A stretch of DNA of 64,000 nt, taken from positions 62,001 to 126,000 of the forward strand of contig NZ_CP119786.1 in assembly GCF_029338235.1 (NCBI RefSeq). Reading direction: 5' to 3'. This stretch comes from Haloarcula rara (GTDB taxonomy: Archaea; Halobacteriota; Halobacteria; Halobacteriales; Haloarculaceae). The translations under genes and the position numbers were made by a program. The notes beneath the pieces were generated by a model. That model did not search any database, was not told the origin of the DNA, and saw only the letters and a program-made list of their open reading frames with translations. Shown one piece after another: positions 42,338-50,780 of the stretch; within the stretch, counting starts at the first letter, position 1, and the number at the start of each line of letters is the position of its first letter.

Positions 42338-42853
42338 ATGCACGTCCACCGATTCGAACGCCTGTGGCTGGTGGGTGCGCTGACCCTCATCGTCCTCTTT
42401 ATCGGGACGGTAACCTACGGGGCCGTCGGCGCCGGCTACGGTATGGTCGACGACACCGGCGGCGAGGTCGACCCGACGAACACGACTGAAAGCGAGAACT
42501 TCCGGTCGCCGGGCGTCTACAACGGCAGCGAGTCGGACCACTACGACGTCTACATCGAAGCCAAGCAGTTCCTGTTCGTCCCCGGGACGAGCGACCCCGT
42601 TCGGGTGCCCGCAAACAGCACCGTCACGTTCCACGTGACCAGCACGGACGTGATGCACGGCTTCGAGGTGGTCGGCACGAACATCAACACCATGGCGGTT
42701 CCCGGCCAGGTCGCGACGGTCACCGTCGAGTTCGACGAACCCGACGAGTACGGGCTCGTCTGCAACGAGTACTGCGGGAACGGCCACCACGATATGGAGG
42801 GGTCCCTGGAGGTCGTCCCACCCGCCCAGTTCAACGAGAGTGGGGTGAACTGA
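42338..42853 (+). CDS. coxB: cytochrome c oxidase subunit II (ba3 type, CuA)
   Basis: A 171-residue subunit with one N-terminal membrane helix (about 9-31) and a cupredoxin domain. The dinuclear CuA ligands are all seen: His in DVMHGFEV and the cluster CNEYCGNGHHDM (two Cys, Glu carbonyl, His, Met). Short length and single helix are typical of B-family (ba3) oxidases. It receives electrons from a blue copper protein or cytochrome on the outer face. The stop is followed one base later by subunit I. Confidence 0.92.
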   Translation: MHVHRFERLWLVGALTLIVLFIGTVTYGAVGAGYGMVDDTGGEVDPTNTTESENFRSPGVYNGSESDHYDVYIEAKQFLFVPGTSDPVRVPANSTVTFHVTSTDVMHGFEVVGTNINTMAVPGQVATVTVEFDEPDEYGLVCNEYCGNGHHDMEGSLEVVPPAQFNESGVN

Positions 42854-42854
42854 G

Positions 42855-44603
42855 ATGGCACACCCACACAGGTCCGAGACACCACAGAGGTACGAGAAAG
42901 AGGAGACGCAGCTGAAAGACCGGCTCGCCTTCATCGACCGGTACCCGAACGCCGCGCGGGTCACCCGCCTCTCGCTCGGGGTCTCCTTTACCGCCCTGAC
43001 TATCGGCGCCGTCCTGGGAATCGTGCAGGCGCTCCACCGGACGAACGTCTTCCGAGGGCTCATCAGCTCGGGCGATTACTACTCCGTGCTGACGGGCCAC
43101 GGCGTCTTGCTGGCGCTGTTTTTCACCATCTTCTTCCTGACAGGCATCTTCACCTGGGGGACCAGCCGAAGCCTCGGCCGGGAACTGCCCTCGCCGCGGT
43201 TCTCGCTCGCGTGGTTCCTGCTGATGCTCTCGGGGGCGGTGATGACGTCGGTGGCTATCTTCGGCGGGCTAGTCGGCCAGATACCGTTCTCGGCCGACGT
43301 ACTGTACACGTTCTACGCACCGCTGCAGGCCCACCCGCTGTTTTACGCGGGCCTTGCGGCATGGCTCGTGGGGACGTGGCTCGCCGGGGCCGACTGGATA
43401 CGTACGTACTACCACTGGCGACAGGACAACCCCGACGAGCGCATCCCGCTGCAGATGTTCATGATTATGACGACGATGCTGATGTGGTACATCGCCACGC
43501 TGGGTGTCGCCGTCGAGGTGCTCGTCTTCCTCCTGCCGCTGTCGCTGGGGCTCATCGAGAGCGTCGACCCGCTGCTCACCAGAACGCTGTTCTGGTTCTT
43601 CGGCCACCCCGTCGTGTACTTCTGGCTGATGCCGGCCTATTTCGCGTGGTACACCATACTGCCCAAACTGTCGGGCGGTCGGCTGTTCAGCGACCCGCTT
43701 GCCCGCGTCGTCTTCATCCTGTTCTTGCTGCTGTCGACGCCGGTGGGCTTTCACCACCAGTACGCCGACCCCGGCGTGCCGGAAGGGTTCAAGTTCATCG
43801 CCATGACCAACACGATGTTCCTGTTGCTCCCGAGTTTCCTCACCGCCTTCACCGTCGTCGCGAGCATGGAGTACGGGGCTCGCCAGCGCGGCGGGTCGGG
43901 GTATCTCGGCTGGCTCAAGGCCCTGCCCTGGGGGAACCCGGCCTTCGCCGGCTGTGCGCTGGCCGGGATGATGTTCGCCGCCGGCGGCTTCTCGGGCATC
44001 ATCAACGCCGGGATGAACATCAACTCCCTCATCCACAACACGCTGTGGGTGCCCGGACACTTCCATCTGACCGTCGGCACCGCCAGCGCGCTGACGATGA
44101 TGGCGATAAGCTACTGGCTCTACCCGCAGATAACCGGCAAGCGACTCCAGTTCTACGGGGTCGCACAGATACAGCCCTACGTCTGGTTCATCGGCATGGG
44201 GCTGATGTCCAACGCGATGCACCGTGCAGGACTGGCCGGGGTGCCCCGGCGGACCGCCGAACCGCAGTACACGCAGTTCGACTTCGCGCCGGTGCTTGGC
44301 TCGATGTCGGAGATGCGCCTCCAGATAGCCATCGGCGGGACGCTGCTGACGCTGGGCGCGCTCATGTTCGTGTTCGTGATGGCCGGGACCTGGATGGCCG
44401 AACGCGGGCGTGGACGGCTCCGCGTCGACAGCCACCTCCCCGAACCTATCTCCGGGGCCACCGACAGCCCGCGCGTGCTCGACAACGTCAAGCTCTGGTT
44501 CGTCATCGCCGTCGTCCTCGTCGCTATCGCCTACGGGTTCCCCATCTACTCGATGGTCGCCGACGGCGTCTTCAATCCCGCCTCGGCCCCGTTCCCGGTC
44601 TGA
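42855..44603 (+). CDS. coxA: cytochrome c oxidase subunit I (ba3 type)
   Basis: A 582-residue haem-copper oxidase subunit with about 13 helices. The low-spin haem His is in GHGVLLALFF. The CuB centre has the His-Tyr pair in WFFGHPVVYFWLMPAYFAWY and two His in VGFHHQYADPG; the proximal haem His lies in WVPGHFHLTVG. The sequence type is B family (ba3), which has high oxygen affinity. It is in an operon with the small membrane protein and subunit II under dyad copy 4. Confidence 0.94.
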   Translation: MAHPHRSETPQRYEKEETQLKDRLAFIDRYPNAARVTRLSLGVSFTALTIGAVLGIVQALHRTNVFRGLISSGDYYSVLTGHGVLLALFFTIFFLTGIFTWGTSRSLGRELPSPRFSLAWFLLMLSGAVMTSVAIFGGLVGQIPFSADVLYTFYAPLQAHPLFYAGLAAWLVGTWLAGADWIRTYYHWRQDNPDERIPLQMFMIMTTMLMWYIATLGVAVEVLVFLLPLSLGLIESVDPLLTRTLFWFFGHPVVYFWLMPAYFAWYTILPKLSGGRLFSDPLARVVFILFLLLSTPVGFHHQYADPGVPEGFKFIAMTNTMFLLLPSFLTAFTVVASMEYGARQRGGSGYLGWLKALPWGNPAFAGCALAGMMFAAGGFSGIINAGMNINSLIHNTLWVPGHFHLTVGTASALTMMAISYWLYPQITGKRLQFYGVAQIQPYVWFIGMGLMSNAMHRAGLAGVPRRTAEPQYTQFDFAPVLGSMSEMRLQIAIGGTLLTLGALMFVFVMAGTWMAERGRGRLRVDSHLPEPISGATDSPRVLDNVKLWFVIAVVLVAIAYGFPIYSMVADGVFNPASAPFPV

Positions 44604-44623
44604 CACACGGTCATCGCCGGCCG

Positions 44624-44637
44624 TTGTCTCAGGCCAA
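44624..44637. promoter_or_regulatory. TTGTC-N4-GCCAA dyad, copy 5
   Basis: TTGTC TCAG GCCAA (one mismatch) followed by cctGGGGTTCATC. It lies 130 bases before the reductase-rhodanese gene, so that mRNA would have a leader of about 100 bases. Confidence 0.6.
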
Positions 44638-44767
44638 CCTGGGGTTCATCGCCGCCGTCGATAACGTCCAGATGAATGTATTCGAGTAGCCCGACGCGGT
44701 GGTCGACCGGTCGTAACGGACCCGCTCTGGCGAACCGTGCCGAGACCGCGGTCGACGGGGGTGGACG

Positions 44768-46429
44768 ATGAGCCGACGCGTCGTCGTCGTCGGCGGGAAC
44801 GCCGGCGGGATGGGCACCGCGACCAGACTCAGGCGGCTGGACGAGGAGGCCGACATCGTGGTCGTCGAGGCAAGCGACCGCGTCTCGTATGCGAGCTGTG
44901 GGCTCCCCTACCACCTGGACGGGCAAATACCCGAGGACGACCTTGCCGTCCTCGAGCCCGAAACGGTCGCCGGGATGTTCGACCTCGACGTCCGGACAAA
45001 CCACGAAGCGACTGGTGTCGATACCGATGTCCGGACGGTGACAGTACAGTCGGCTGACGGAACGACGGAGCTGTGCTACGACTCGCTGGTGCTCTCGCCG
45101 GGTGCAGCCCCAATCGAACCCCCGATAGACGGCCTCGACGCCGTCGAGACCCACTCTGTCCGAACAATCGACGACGTGACGGCCATCCGGGAGCGTGTCG
45201 AGACAGACGGGGTCGACCGGGCGCTCGTGGTCGGCGGCGGTTACATCGGGCTGGAGGTGACCGAGACGCTTCACGAGGCCGGACTGTCCGTGACGACCGC
45301 CGAGATGGAGTCACAGGTGATGCCCCAAACGCTCGGACCCGCGATGGCCGCTCACCTTCACAACCGCATCCGAGAGGCCGGCGTCGACCTGCGGCTGGAC
45401 ACCACCGTCAGTGCGCTTCACCCGGGCGAGGAGACGACCGTAGAATTCGCAGCTGGCGAGACGACGGGCGTCGACCTCGTCGTGCTGGCGGCGGGTGTCA
45501 GCCCGCGAACCGACCTCGCCGAGGACGCCGGTATCGACATCCACGACTCCGGCGCGATACGCGTCGACGAGCAGTTGCAGACCTCCGAGCCGGACGTGTA
45601 CGCGCTCGGGGACGCCGCGGCGGTTCCGGCGGTCGGCGGCGACCACGGCTGGGTCCCGCTGGGCGGGCCGGCCAACCGCCAGGGCCGCGTGCTGGGAACC
45701 GTACTGGCCGGCCGGGACGACACTCTCGACCCCGTACTCGACACCGCCGTCGCGAAGGTGTTCGACCTGACGGTCGGGACCGTCGGCGAGACCGAGGACA
45801 GCCTAGACGACGCGGCCCTGGAGAAAGTGTACGTCTACCCGCCGACCCACGCGGAGTACTACCCCGGAGCCGAGCGATTCTGGCTGAAGCTCCTGTTCGA
45901 CCCGGCCGACGGAACCGTTCGCGGGGCCCAGAGCGTGGGCCGCGACGGGGTGGACAAGCGAATCGACGTCGTCGCGACCGCGATGCAAAACGGCGCCGCG
46001 GTGTCGGAGCTCGCACAGCTGGACCTCGCGTACGCGCCGCCGTACTCCTCCGCAAAGGACCCGGTCAACATGGCCGGGATGGCCGCCGAGAACGTCGTCA
46101 GGGGGCTCGTCGACGTTGTCCACTGGCACGACCTGGACGGCGAGGTCCCGCCGCTGGTCGACGTTCGCCCGCCGGAGATGCGGGCGGCAGCGGGTCACAT
46201 CCCCGACGCCCGCAACGTCCCGCTGCCGGAACTCCGTGAGCGGACCGACGAGTTCCCCGACGAGGTCGTCACCTACTGCAAGATGGGCCAGACCTCCTAC
46301 GCCGCCGGTCGCATCCTCGAACAGCACGGTGTCAGGGCGGGGAGCCTGAGCGGGGGCTACGCCCTCTACGAGGCAATACAGCGCGACCGGGCCGCCCGGG
46401 CCGACCCGTCGCTGGTCGCCGACGACTGA
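44768..46429 (+). CDS. CoA-disulfide reductase-like flavoprotein fused to rhodanese
   Basis: A 553-residue fusion. Residues 1-445 are a pyridine-nucleotide disulfide oxidoreductase: FAD site VVVGGNAGGMG, single active Cys in SYASCGLPYH, NAD site VVGGGYIGLEV and FAD site DVYALGDAA. Residues about 465-545 are a rhodanese domain with active loop YCKMGQTSY. This is the CoADR-RHD or NADH-dependent persulfide reductase (Npsr-like) arrangement, which reduces CoA disulfides, per/polysulfides or sulfur. It fits with the rhodanese and SQR-like genes in the window. Confidence 0.9.
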   Translation: MSRRVVVVGGNAGGMGTATRLRRLDEEADIVVVEASDRVSYASCGLPYHLDGQIPEDDLAVLEPETVAGMFDLDVRTNHEATGVDTDVRTVTVQSADGTTELCYDSLVLSPGAAPIEPPIDGLDAVETHSVRTIDDVTAIRERVETDGVDRALVVGGGYIGLEVTETLHEAGLSVTTAEMESQVMPQTLGPAMAAHLHNRIREAGVDLRLDTTVSALHPGEETTVEFAAGETTGVDLVVLAAGVSPRTDLAEDAGIDIHDSGAIRVDEQLQTSEPDVYALGDAAAVPAVGGDHGWVPLGGPANRQGRVLGTVLAGRDDTLDPVLDTAVAKVFDLTVGTVGETEDSLDDAALEKVYVYPPTHAEYYPGAERFWLKLLFDPADGTVRGAQSVGRDGVDKRIDVVATAMQNGAAVSELAQLDLAYAPPYSSAKDPVNMAGMAAENVVRGLVDVVHWHDLDGEVPPLVDVRPPEMRAAAGHIPDARNVPLPELRERTDEFPDEVVTYCKMGQTSYAAGRILEQHGVRAGSLSGGYALYEAIQRDRAARADPSLVADD

Positions 46430-46441
46430 CCGCGCCCGGGA

Positions 46442-46455
46442 TTGTCAGGCGACAA
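46442..46455. promoter_or_regulatory. TTGTC-N4-GACAA dyad, copy 6
   Basis: Exact palindrome TTGTC AGGC GACAA followed by ctcAGGGTACAGGG, 38 bases before the ATG at 46494. Confidence 0.75.
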
Positions 46456-46493
46456 CTCAGGGTACAGGGGTCTCCGACACCGACCCTATACGT

Positions 46494-46718
46494 ATGTCGC
46501 TGGGTGACAAAGTGAAACGCCGGGTACTCGGCTGTCGTATCTGTATTCCGGCCCTGTTCACAGCCGGTATCGCCTCCACTGCTATCGTGTACGGACTGCT
46601 GACCGACGATATGGTCACCGCGCTGGGCGCGCTCTTGCTCGTCCCGAGTGCGATACTGCTGTTCGCAATCGGCCTCCGACGGGAGAACACCGTGCTATCG
46701 GACCAGCGGACGAGGTGA
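46494..46718 (+). CDS. small two-helix membrane protein with CRIC motif
   Basis: A 74-residue protein with a basic N-terminus containing GCRICIPALF, helices at about 17-35 and 40-60, and a charged tail. The Cys pair at the membrane edge could take part in redox or metal chemistry. Preceded at standard distance by dyad copy 6, so it belongs to the same regulon as the oxidases. Function unknown. Confidence 0.65.
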   Translation: MSLGDKVKRRVLGCRICIPALFTAGIASTAIVYGLLTDDMVTALGALLLVPSAILLFAIGLRRENTVLSDQRTR

Positions 46719-46848
46719 CCGACGTCGTCGGCACTGGTACCGACCTGCACTCTGAGGTATCGCCAGCAGCAGGACGCTCGAATCAGTCCGCTCACACTAG
46801 TTACCGTCCAAGAAACCGCTTTTGTCGTTCGGCCCCGAACCGCCACCT

Positions 46849-47559
46849 ATGACATCTGAAACCGGTTTCAGCGGGACCCTGGAATCACAGACCAAAACAT
46901 ATCTCGACCGGCTGACGCTGTGTAGCACGTACTTGCCCGACCTGCTCGAGGCGTACGCGAGCGGCAGCGAGACGGAACAGGTCGTCGAGCGGATAGAGGA
47001 GACCGAAAGCGAGTGTGACGACCTCCGACGGTCGATCACGGCCCTGATTGCGAACGCTGACTCCCAGGATATCGGCCTGCTCAGCACCCGAATCAAGTTC
47101 AACCAGTCTGCGCTACTCAAATTCTACAAGGACCTCGATATCGTCGCTAACCACACCGAGCGTATCGCACAGGAGCTCACGATGATACGACCCGCGCCTG
47201 ATGTCCATAGCTACGACGGGCTCCAGGAAATGGCCGCGGTAATCGTCGAGATGGCGGAAGCGCTCGCAGACGTCGTCACGCAGTTCATACAGAGTCTCGC
47301 CCGGACCAACGCCACGGCGACGCTGACCGATGGCATAGAGCAAATTCGCGATTTCGAGAGCCAGTGTGACACTATCCGGAACGATGTCATCAAGAGCGCC
47401 TTCGAAGACGACGTCGAAGACCCGCTCGTCTACCGGGAGTTCGCCGTCCTGCTCGACGAGCTCGCGAACACGGTCGAGGACCTCACCGACCAGATTACGG
47501 TTATTTCGAGTGAGGAACCCGGTATCGTCACTGAAGCAGACCCCGACTCCGAGAACTGA
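46849..47559 (+). CDS. PhoU-like/DUF47 protein
   Basis: A 236-residue all-helical acidic protein built of two three-helix repeats, with the characteristic acidic clusters ESECDDLRRSITAL and ESQCDTIRND. These bind metal ions in PhoU-like DUF47 proteins, which often pair with Pit phosphate transporters. No transporter gene is adjacent here. ATG 46849 is chosen because the preceding residues lack family character. Confidence 0.82.
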   Translation: MTSETGFSGTLESQTKTYLDRLTLCSTYLPDLLEAYASGSETEQVVERIEETESECDDLRRSITALIANADSQDIGLLSTRIKFNQSALLKFYKDLDIVANHTERIAQELTMIRPAPDVHSYDGLQEMAAVIVEMAEALADVVTQFIQSLARTNATATLTDGIEQIRDFESQCDTIRNDVIKSAFEDDVEDPLVYREFAVLLDELANTVEDLTDQITVISSEEPGIVTEADPDSEN

Positions 47560-47679
47560 GTCCGTCGGGTCGCTCCATCGCCAGCCGTTTGGGGTCTCCG
47601 TTCGCAGTCTCGCAGGCCGTTGTGCCCGGCGTTGTTGCTACGGATTCACTGCAGACGCAATGAACGCGCAGCCTGCTAC

Positions 47680-47883
47680 TCACCGACGCTCGGCCATGCG
47701 CTGCTGTATCAGTCTGTCGACGTTGTACAGCAGCGCGCCGACGGAGGCAAGCACCGTCGCCAGATAGACGATGAGCTGCGGTGGGCCGGAGGCCATCCCG
47801 CCCAGGGCCGCCCCGGCAAATCCCACCGCGATGACCTCGACCCAGGTGACGACGATACGTGACAGCAGCAGGGGTTGCCCCAC
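47680..47883 (-). CDS. small membrane protein at the end of the cyd operon
   Basis: A 67-residue protein with helices at about 9-30 and 34-52 and a basic tail QQRMAERR. Its start lies one base after the cydB stop, so it is co-transcribed with cydAB. Bacterial bd oxidases have a third small subunit (CydX, CydH), so this may be a structural subunit, but sequence similarity is not evident. Confidence 0.65.
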   Translation of the reverse strand: MGQPLLLSRIVVTWVEVIAVGFAGAALGGMASGPPQLIVYLATVLASVGALLYNVDRLIQQRMAERR

Positions 47884-47884
47884 G

Positions 47885-48886
47885 TCAGTACGCCTCCTCG
47901 GGGGTGATGGGGCCGCTAAAGGCCGAGTACAGCACGACGAAGTACACCGCGACCAGCGGCAAGAGTAGCGACGCGCCGATAGTCATCAGGTTCAGCGGCA
48001 GCGTCGAGACGATGGTACCCCTGACGGTGGCGCCCGCGGCCGGATCGATTGCGGGGTACATGAGTATCGCGACGACGGCGACGAGCCCGTAGGTCATGAC
48101 CGCCGCCGCCCCGAGGGCTCGAAGGCTCTGTTCGCGCCGGAGCGCCACGACATAACCCGCTGCGAGTCCGATAGAGGCCACCACGAGGGCGATGATAACG
48201 GGATCCAGCAGCGCCGAAACGCCCTCCGGAAGCCGAACAGCGAGGACGGCGAGCGTGACGACGACGGCGAGCAGATAGCCCACGGTCGCGGCCGTGCCGT
48301 AGGTCGTCACCGCCTCGGGGAGTCGCTCGCGGGCTTTCAGCTGGAGGAACGCCGCCCCCGAGACGACCGTCAGCAGGGTCAGCGTGACACCGACGACGGG
48401 GCCGACGAGGGTCAGCGACCGGCCGCTGCCGACGAGCCAGTTGCCGGCGAAGACGCCAAGCAGGAACGGGGCGAGGACGCTGCCGGCGACAAAGGCCCGT
48501 CCCCACCACCGCTGCCACCCCGCGTCGTGGCGCTGTTCGTACATCTCCGGGGCGAGCCCGCGCAGGATGAGCGCGCCCAAAATGGCGAACATCAGGAGGT
48601 AGTGACGGCTGAACAGACCGGCGTAGGCCGGCGGGAACGCGGCAAAGAGCGCCCCGCCGAAGACCACCAGCCACACCTCGTTGCCGTCCCAGAATGGGCC
48701 GATGGCCGCCAGTACGGTCTCGCGTTCCTCGTCGGTCTCCAAGAGCGCGAATATCGCGCCGGCCCCGAAGTCGAAGCCGTCTAGGAAGAGAAACGTGGCA
48801 AGCATCGTAAATATCAGGCCGAACCACAGCTCCGGCAGCGGGAGTCCAAAGAGCGGGCCGGCCGCAAGCGAGTCGACGCTAGTCAT
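47885..48886 (-). CDS. cydB: cytochrome bd oxidase subunit II
   Basis: A 333-residue protein with eight or nine helices and the family N-terminus ELWFGLIFTMLATFLFLDGFDFGAGA, then IGPFWDGNEVWLVVFGGALFAAFP. ATG 48886 overlaps the cydA stop by eight bases. CydB supports assembly of the haem-bearing CydA. A long Arg-rich in-frame extension upstream is antisense-like noise within cydA and was rejected. Confidence 0.92.
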   Translation of the reverse strand: MTSVDSLAAGPLFGLPLPELWFGLIFTMLATFLFLDGFDFGAGAIFALLETDEERETVLAAIGPFWDGNEVWLVVFGGALFAAFPPAYAGLFSRHYLLMFAILGALILRGLAPEMYEQRHDAGWQRWWGRAFVAGSVLAPFLLGVFAGNWLVGSGRSLTLVGPVVGVTLTLLTVVSGAAFLQLKARERLPEAVTTYGTAATVGYLLAVVVTLAVLAVRLPEGVSALLDPVIIALVVASIGLAAGYVVALRREQSLRALGAAAVMTYGLVAVVAILMYPAIDPAAGATVRGTIVSTLPLNLMTIGASLLLPLVAVYFVVLYSAFSGPITPEEAY

Positions 48887-50333
48887 CGTCGACCGCCTCC
48901 GGGGTCGACTGACTCGGACTCGGGCCCGGGCCGGGCGTCGGCGTGTCGTCAGGGACGGCGCGGAGCTCGTCCCGGCCCGGCGGCCCGTTCCGGATAATGC
49001 GCCAGACGACGTAGGTGTACAGCCCCAGCAGCGTCGCGTAGACTCCCACGAAGCCGACCAGCGTGATTGTGGCCTCGGTCCCGGTGAGGCCCGGCGAGAC
49101 GCCCTCACTGGTCCGCATCACGCCCTGAATGACCCACGGCTGTCGACCGACCTCCGTGACAATCCAGCCCAGCTCCACGGCGAGGATGCCCAGCAAGGAC
49201 GACCCCATCAAGGCCTTGTGCAGCAGACCGTCCTCCAGCAGCTGGCCCTTGTACCAGCGGTAGCCGCCCCAGAGGGCAAGCAGGATGAACCAGAAACCCA
49301 GCCCGACCATCGCGCGGAACGCCCAGAACACGATGGCGACGGGCGGGGCCTCCGTCTCGAAGTCGTTCAGGCCGCGTATCTCGGCCGTTGGATCACCCCC
49401 GCTGGCCAGCCAGGAAGCCCCGCCCGGTATCCCGATGCCGAACAGCTCCTTCGCTCGCGGGTCGGTGAAGCCGTCGACGCTCGTCGGCACGGCGACGATG
49501 TACTCGGGGACGTAGGACTCGGTCTCCCAGACGGCCTCCATCGCGGCGAACTTCTGTGGCTGGGTCTCGGCAACGTGGCGGCCGTACATGTCGCCGTGGA
49601 GCACCTGCAGCGGCGCGGTGATGAGCAGTGCGATTAACCCGATTTTCAGCGTCGCCTCCCAGAAGTCCACGTTCTCGACGGGGTAGCCCCAGACGTGGTG
49701 GCGGAAGACGTAGTAGGCGCCCACGCCGGCCATGAACAGCGCGACCGACTCGACGGCCGCGTTCTGCATGTGGACGTACATGTAGGTGAACCGCGGCGTG
49801 AAATACGCCGCCATCGGGTCGACGAGGTGGACGACGGTCTGGCCGTTCTCGGTCGCGAGCTCGTAGCCACGCGGGGTCTGCATCCACGAGTTCGCGATGA
49901 GAATCCACACCGCCGACAGCCACGTTCCCAGCCCGACGGCGATACTGGAGATGAAGTACAGTTTGTCGCCGACGCGGTCCCGGCCGAAGACGAACACGCC
50001 GAGGAAGGTCGCCTCCAGCATGAACGCCATCATGCCCTCGACGGCCAGCGGACCGCCGAACAGTTCACCCGCCGCGGTCGAGAAGGCTGCGAAGTTCGTC
50101 CCGAACTCGAACTCGAGGACGATGCCGGTGACGGTACCGACGACGAAGGAGATGGCGAATATCTTCGTCCAGAAACGACGCAACTGTTCGTATATCGGCT
50201 CTCCCGTCCGGATGTCCTTCCACGTGAAGTAGATGAGAAACGGGGCGAGGCCCATGCTCATCACGGGGAAGATGATGTGGACGATGGTCGTGACCGCAAA
50301 CTGTAGTCGACTTGCGATAACTGGGTCTATCAT
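48879..50333 (-). CDS. cydA: cytochrome bd oxidase subunit I
   Basis: A 484-residue quinol oxidase subunit beginning MIDPVIASRLQFAVTTIVHI with the haem b595 His region. It has the quinol-loop motif GRQPW (TEVGRQPWVIQG) and EGMMAFMLEATFLGVF with the conserved Glu. The short Q-loop marks the non-E. coli type. ATG 50333 is preferred because the longer frame upstream crosses dyad copy 7. It oxidises menaquinol with high oxygen affinity and without proton pumping. Confidence 0.93.
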   Translation of the reverse strand: MIDPVIASRLQFAVTTIVHIIFPVMSMGLAPFLIYFTWKDIRTGEPIYEQLRRFWTKIFAISFVVGTVTGIVLEFEFGTNFAAFSTAAGELFGGPLAVEGMMAFMLEATFLGVFVFGRDRVGDKLYFISSIAVGLGTWLSAVWILIANSWMQTPRGYELATENGQTVVHLVDPMAAYFTPRFTYMYVHMQNAAVESVALFMAGVGAYYVFRHHVWGYPVENVDFWEATLKIGLIALLITAPLQVLHGDMYGRHVAETQPQKFAAMEAVWETESYVPEYIVAVPTSVDGFTDPRAKELFGIGIPGGASWLASGGDPTAEIRGLNDFETEAPPVAIVFWAFRAMVGLGFWFILLALWGGYRWYKGQLLEDGLLHKALMGSSLLGILAVELGWIVTEVGRQPWVIQGVMRTSEGVSPGLTGTEATITLVGFVGVYATLLGLYTYVVWRIIRNGPPGRDELRAVPDDTPTPGPGPSPSQSTPEAVDDD

Positions 50334-50404
50334 GGTCTGTAACAGGGTTCTGCGGGGTCTGAGCGCTATTCGAGTGTAGATGCGAGGAAGCCTTAGATTC
50401 AGTT

Positions 50405-50418
50405 TTGTCCTGTGACAA
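50405..50418. promoter_or_regulatory. TTGTC-N4-GACAA dyad, copy 7 (divergent)
   Basis: Exact palindrome TTGTC CTGT GACAA, followed on the plus strand by ggAGGGGATTTACT (36 bases before ATG 50455) and on the minus strand by a TCTAAGG stretch (72 bases before cydA). It could serve both genes. Confidence 0.78.
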
Positions 50419-50454
50419 GGAGGGGATTTACTGGGAGAGTGGCGTTGTCCAGAT

Positions 50455-50637
50455 ATGGAAACTCGCCTGGCAGTGCTCGCGCTCGTGTCGGTCGTGACGG
50501 CAGTCATGGCCGTCCGGGCTGTCGTCGCCGTCCAGAACGGCGAGTTCGGAACCGTCGGTCGACAGGTAGGGGTCGGCGCCGTCGTGCTGGCCTTCGGCGT
50601 GGCACTGGTCCGATACTGGGACCAGGTCGGCCGATAG
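50455..50637 (+). CDS. small two-helix membrane protein
   Basis: A 60-residue protein with helices at about 5-25 and 37-54 (VGVGAVVLAFGVALVRYW). Divergent from cydA and under dyad copy 7. Together with the genes at 37224, 38444 and 46494 it makes four short membrane proteins directly behind copies of the same dyad. Function unknown. Confidence 0.62.
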   Translation: METRLAVLALVSVVTAVMAVRAVVAVQNGEFGTVGRQVGVGAVVLAFGVALVRYWDQVGR

Positions 50638-50780
50638 CCCCGGTAGGCGAGTCACCGCATGGCTCCGGACGGTGTACGTCTCGAGGCAGCGAGGACAGTA
50701 GCGCCGTGCGAGCAGGCACTACAGCATGATTTATCGTGGTCGAACTGTGCCGTTTTTATTCCGCAAACACCTTGATGGGG

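Noticed and set aside
43211..44689. 492-codon plus-strand frame and its 445-codon minus-strand counterpart
   Set aside because: Both lie over coxA, which has complete haem and copper motifs. They are out-of-frame readings of third-position GC.
47885..49108. longer cydB with 74 extra N-terminal residues
   Set aside because: The extension is Arg/Ser-rich and overlaps cydA. ATG 48886 gives the family start.
37389..50418. TTGTC-N4-GACAA copies as transcription terminators
   Set aside because: The arms are only 5 bases, lack a T tract, and sit at constant distance before starts rather than after stops.
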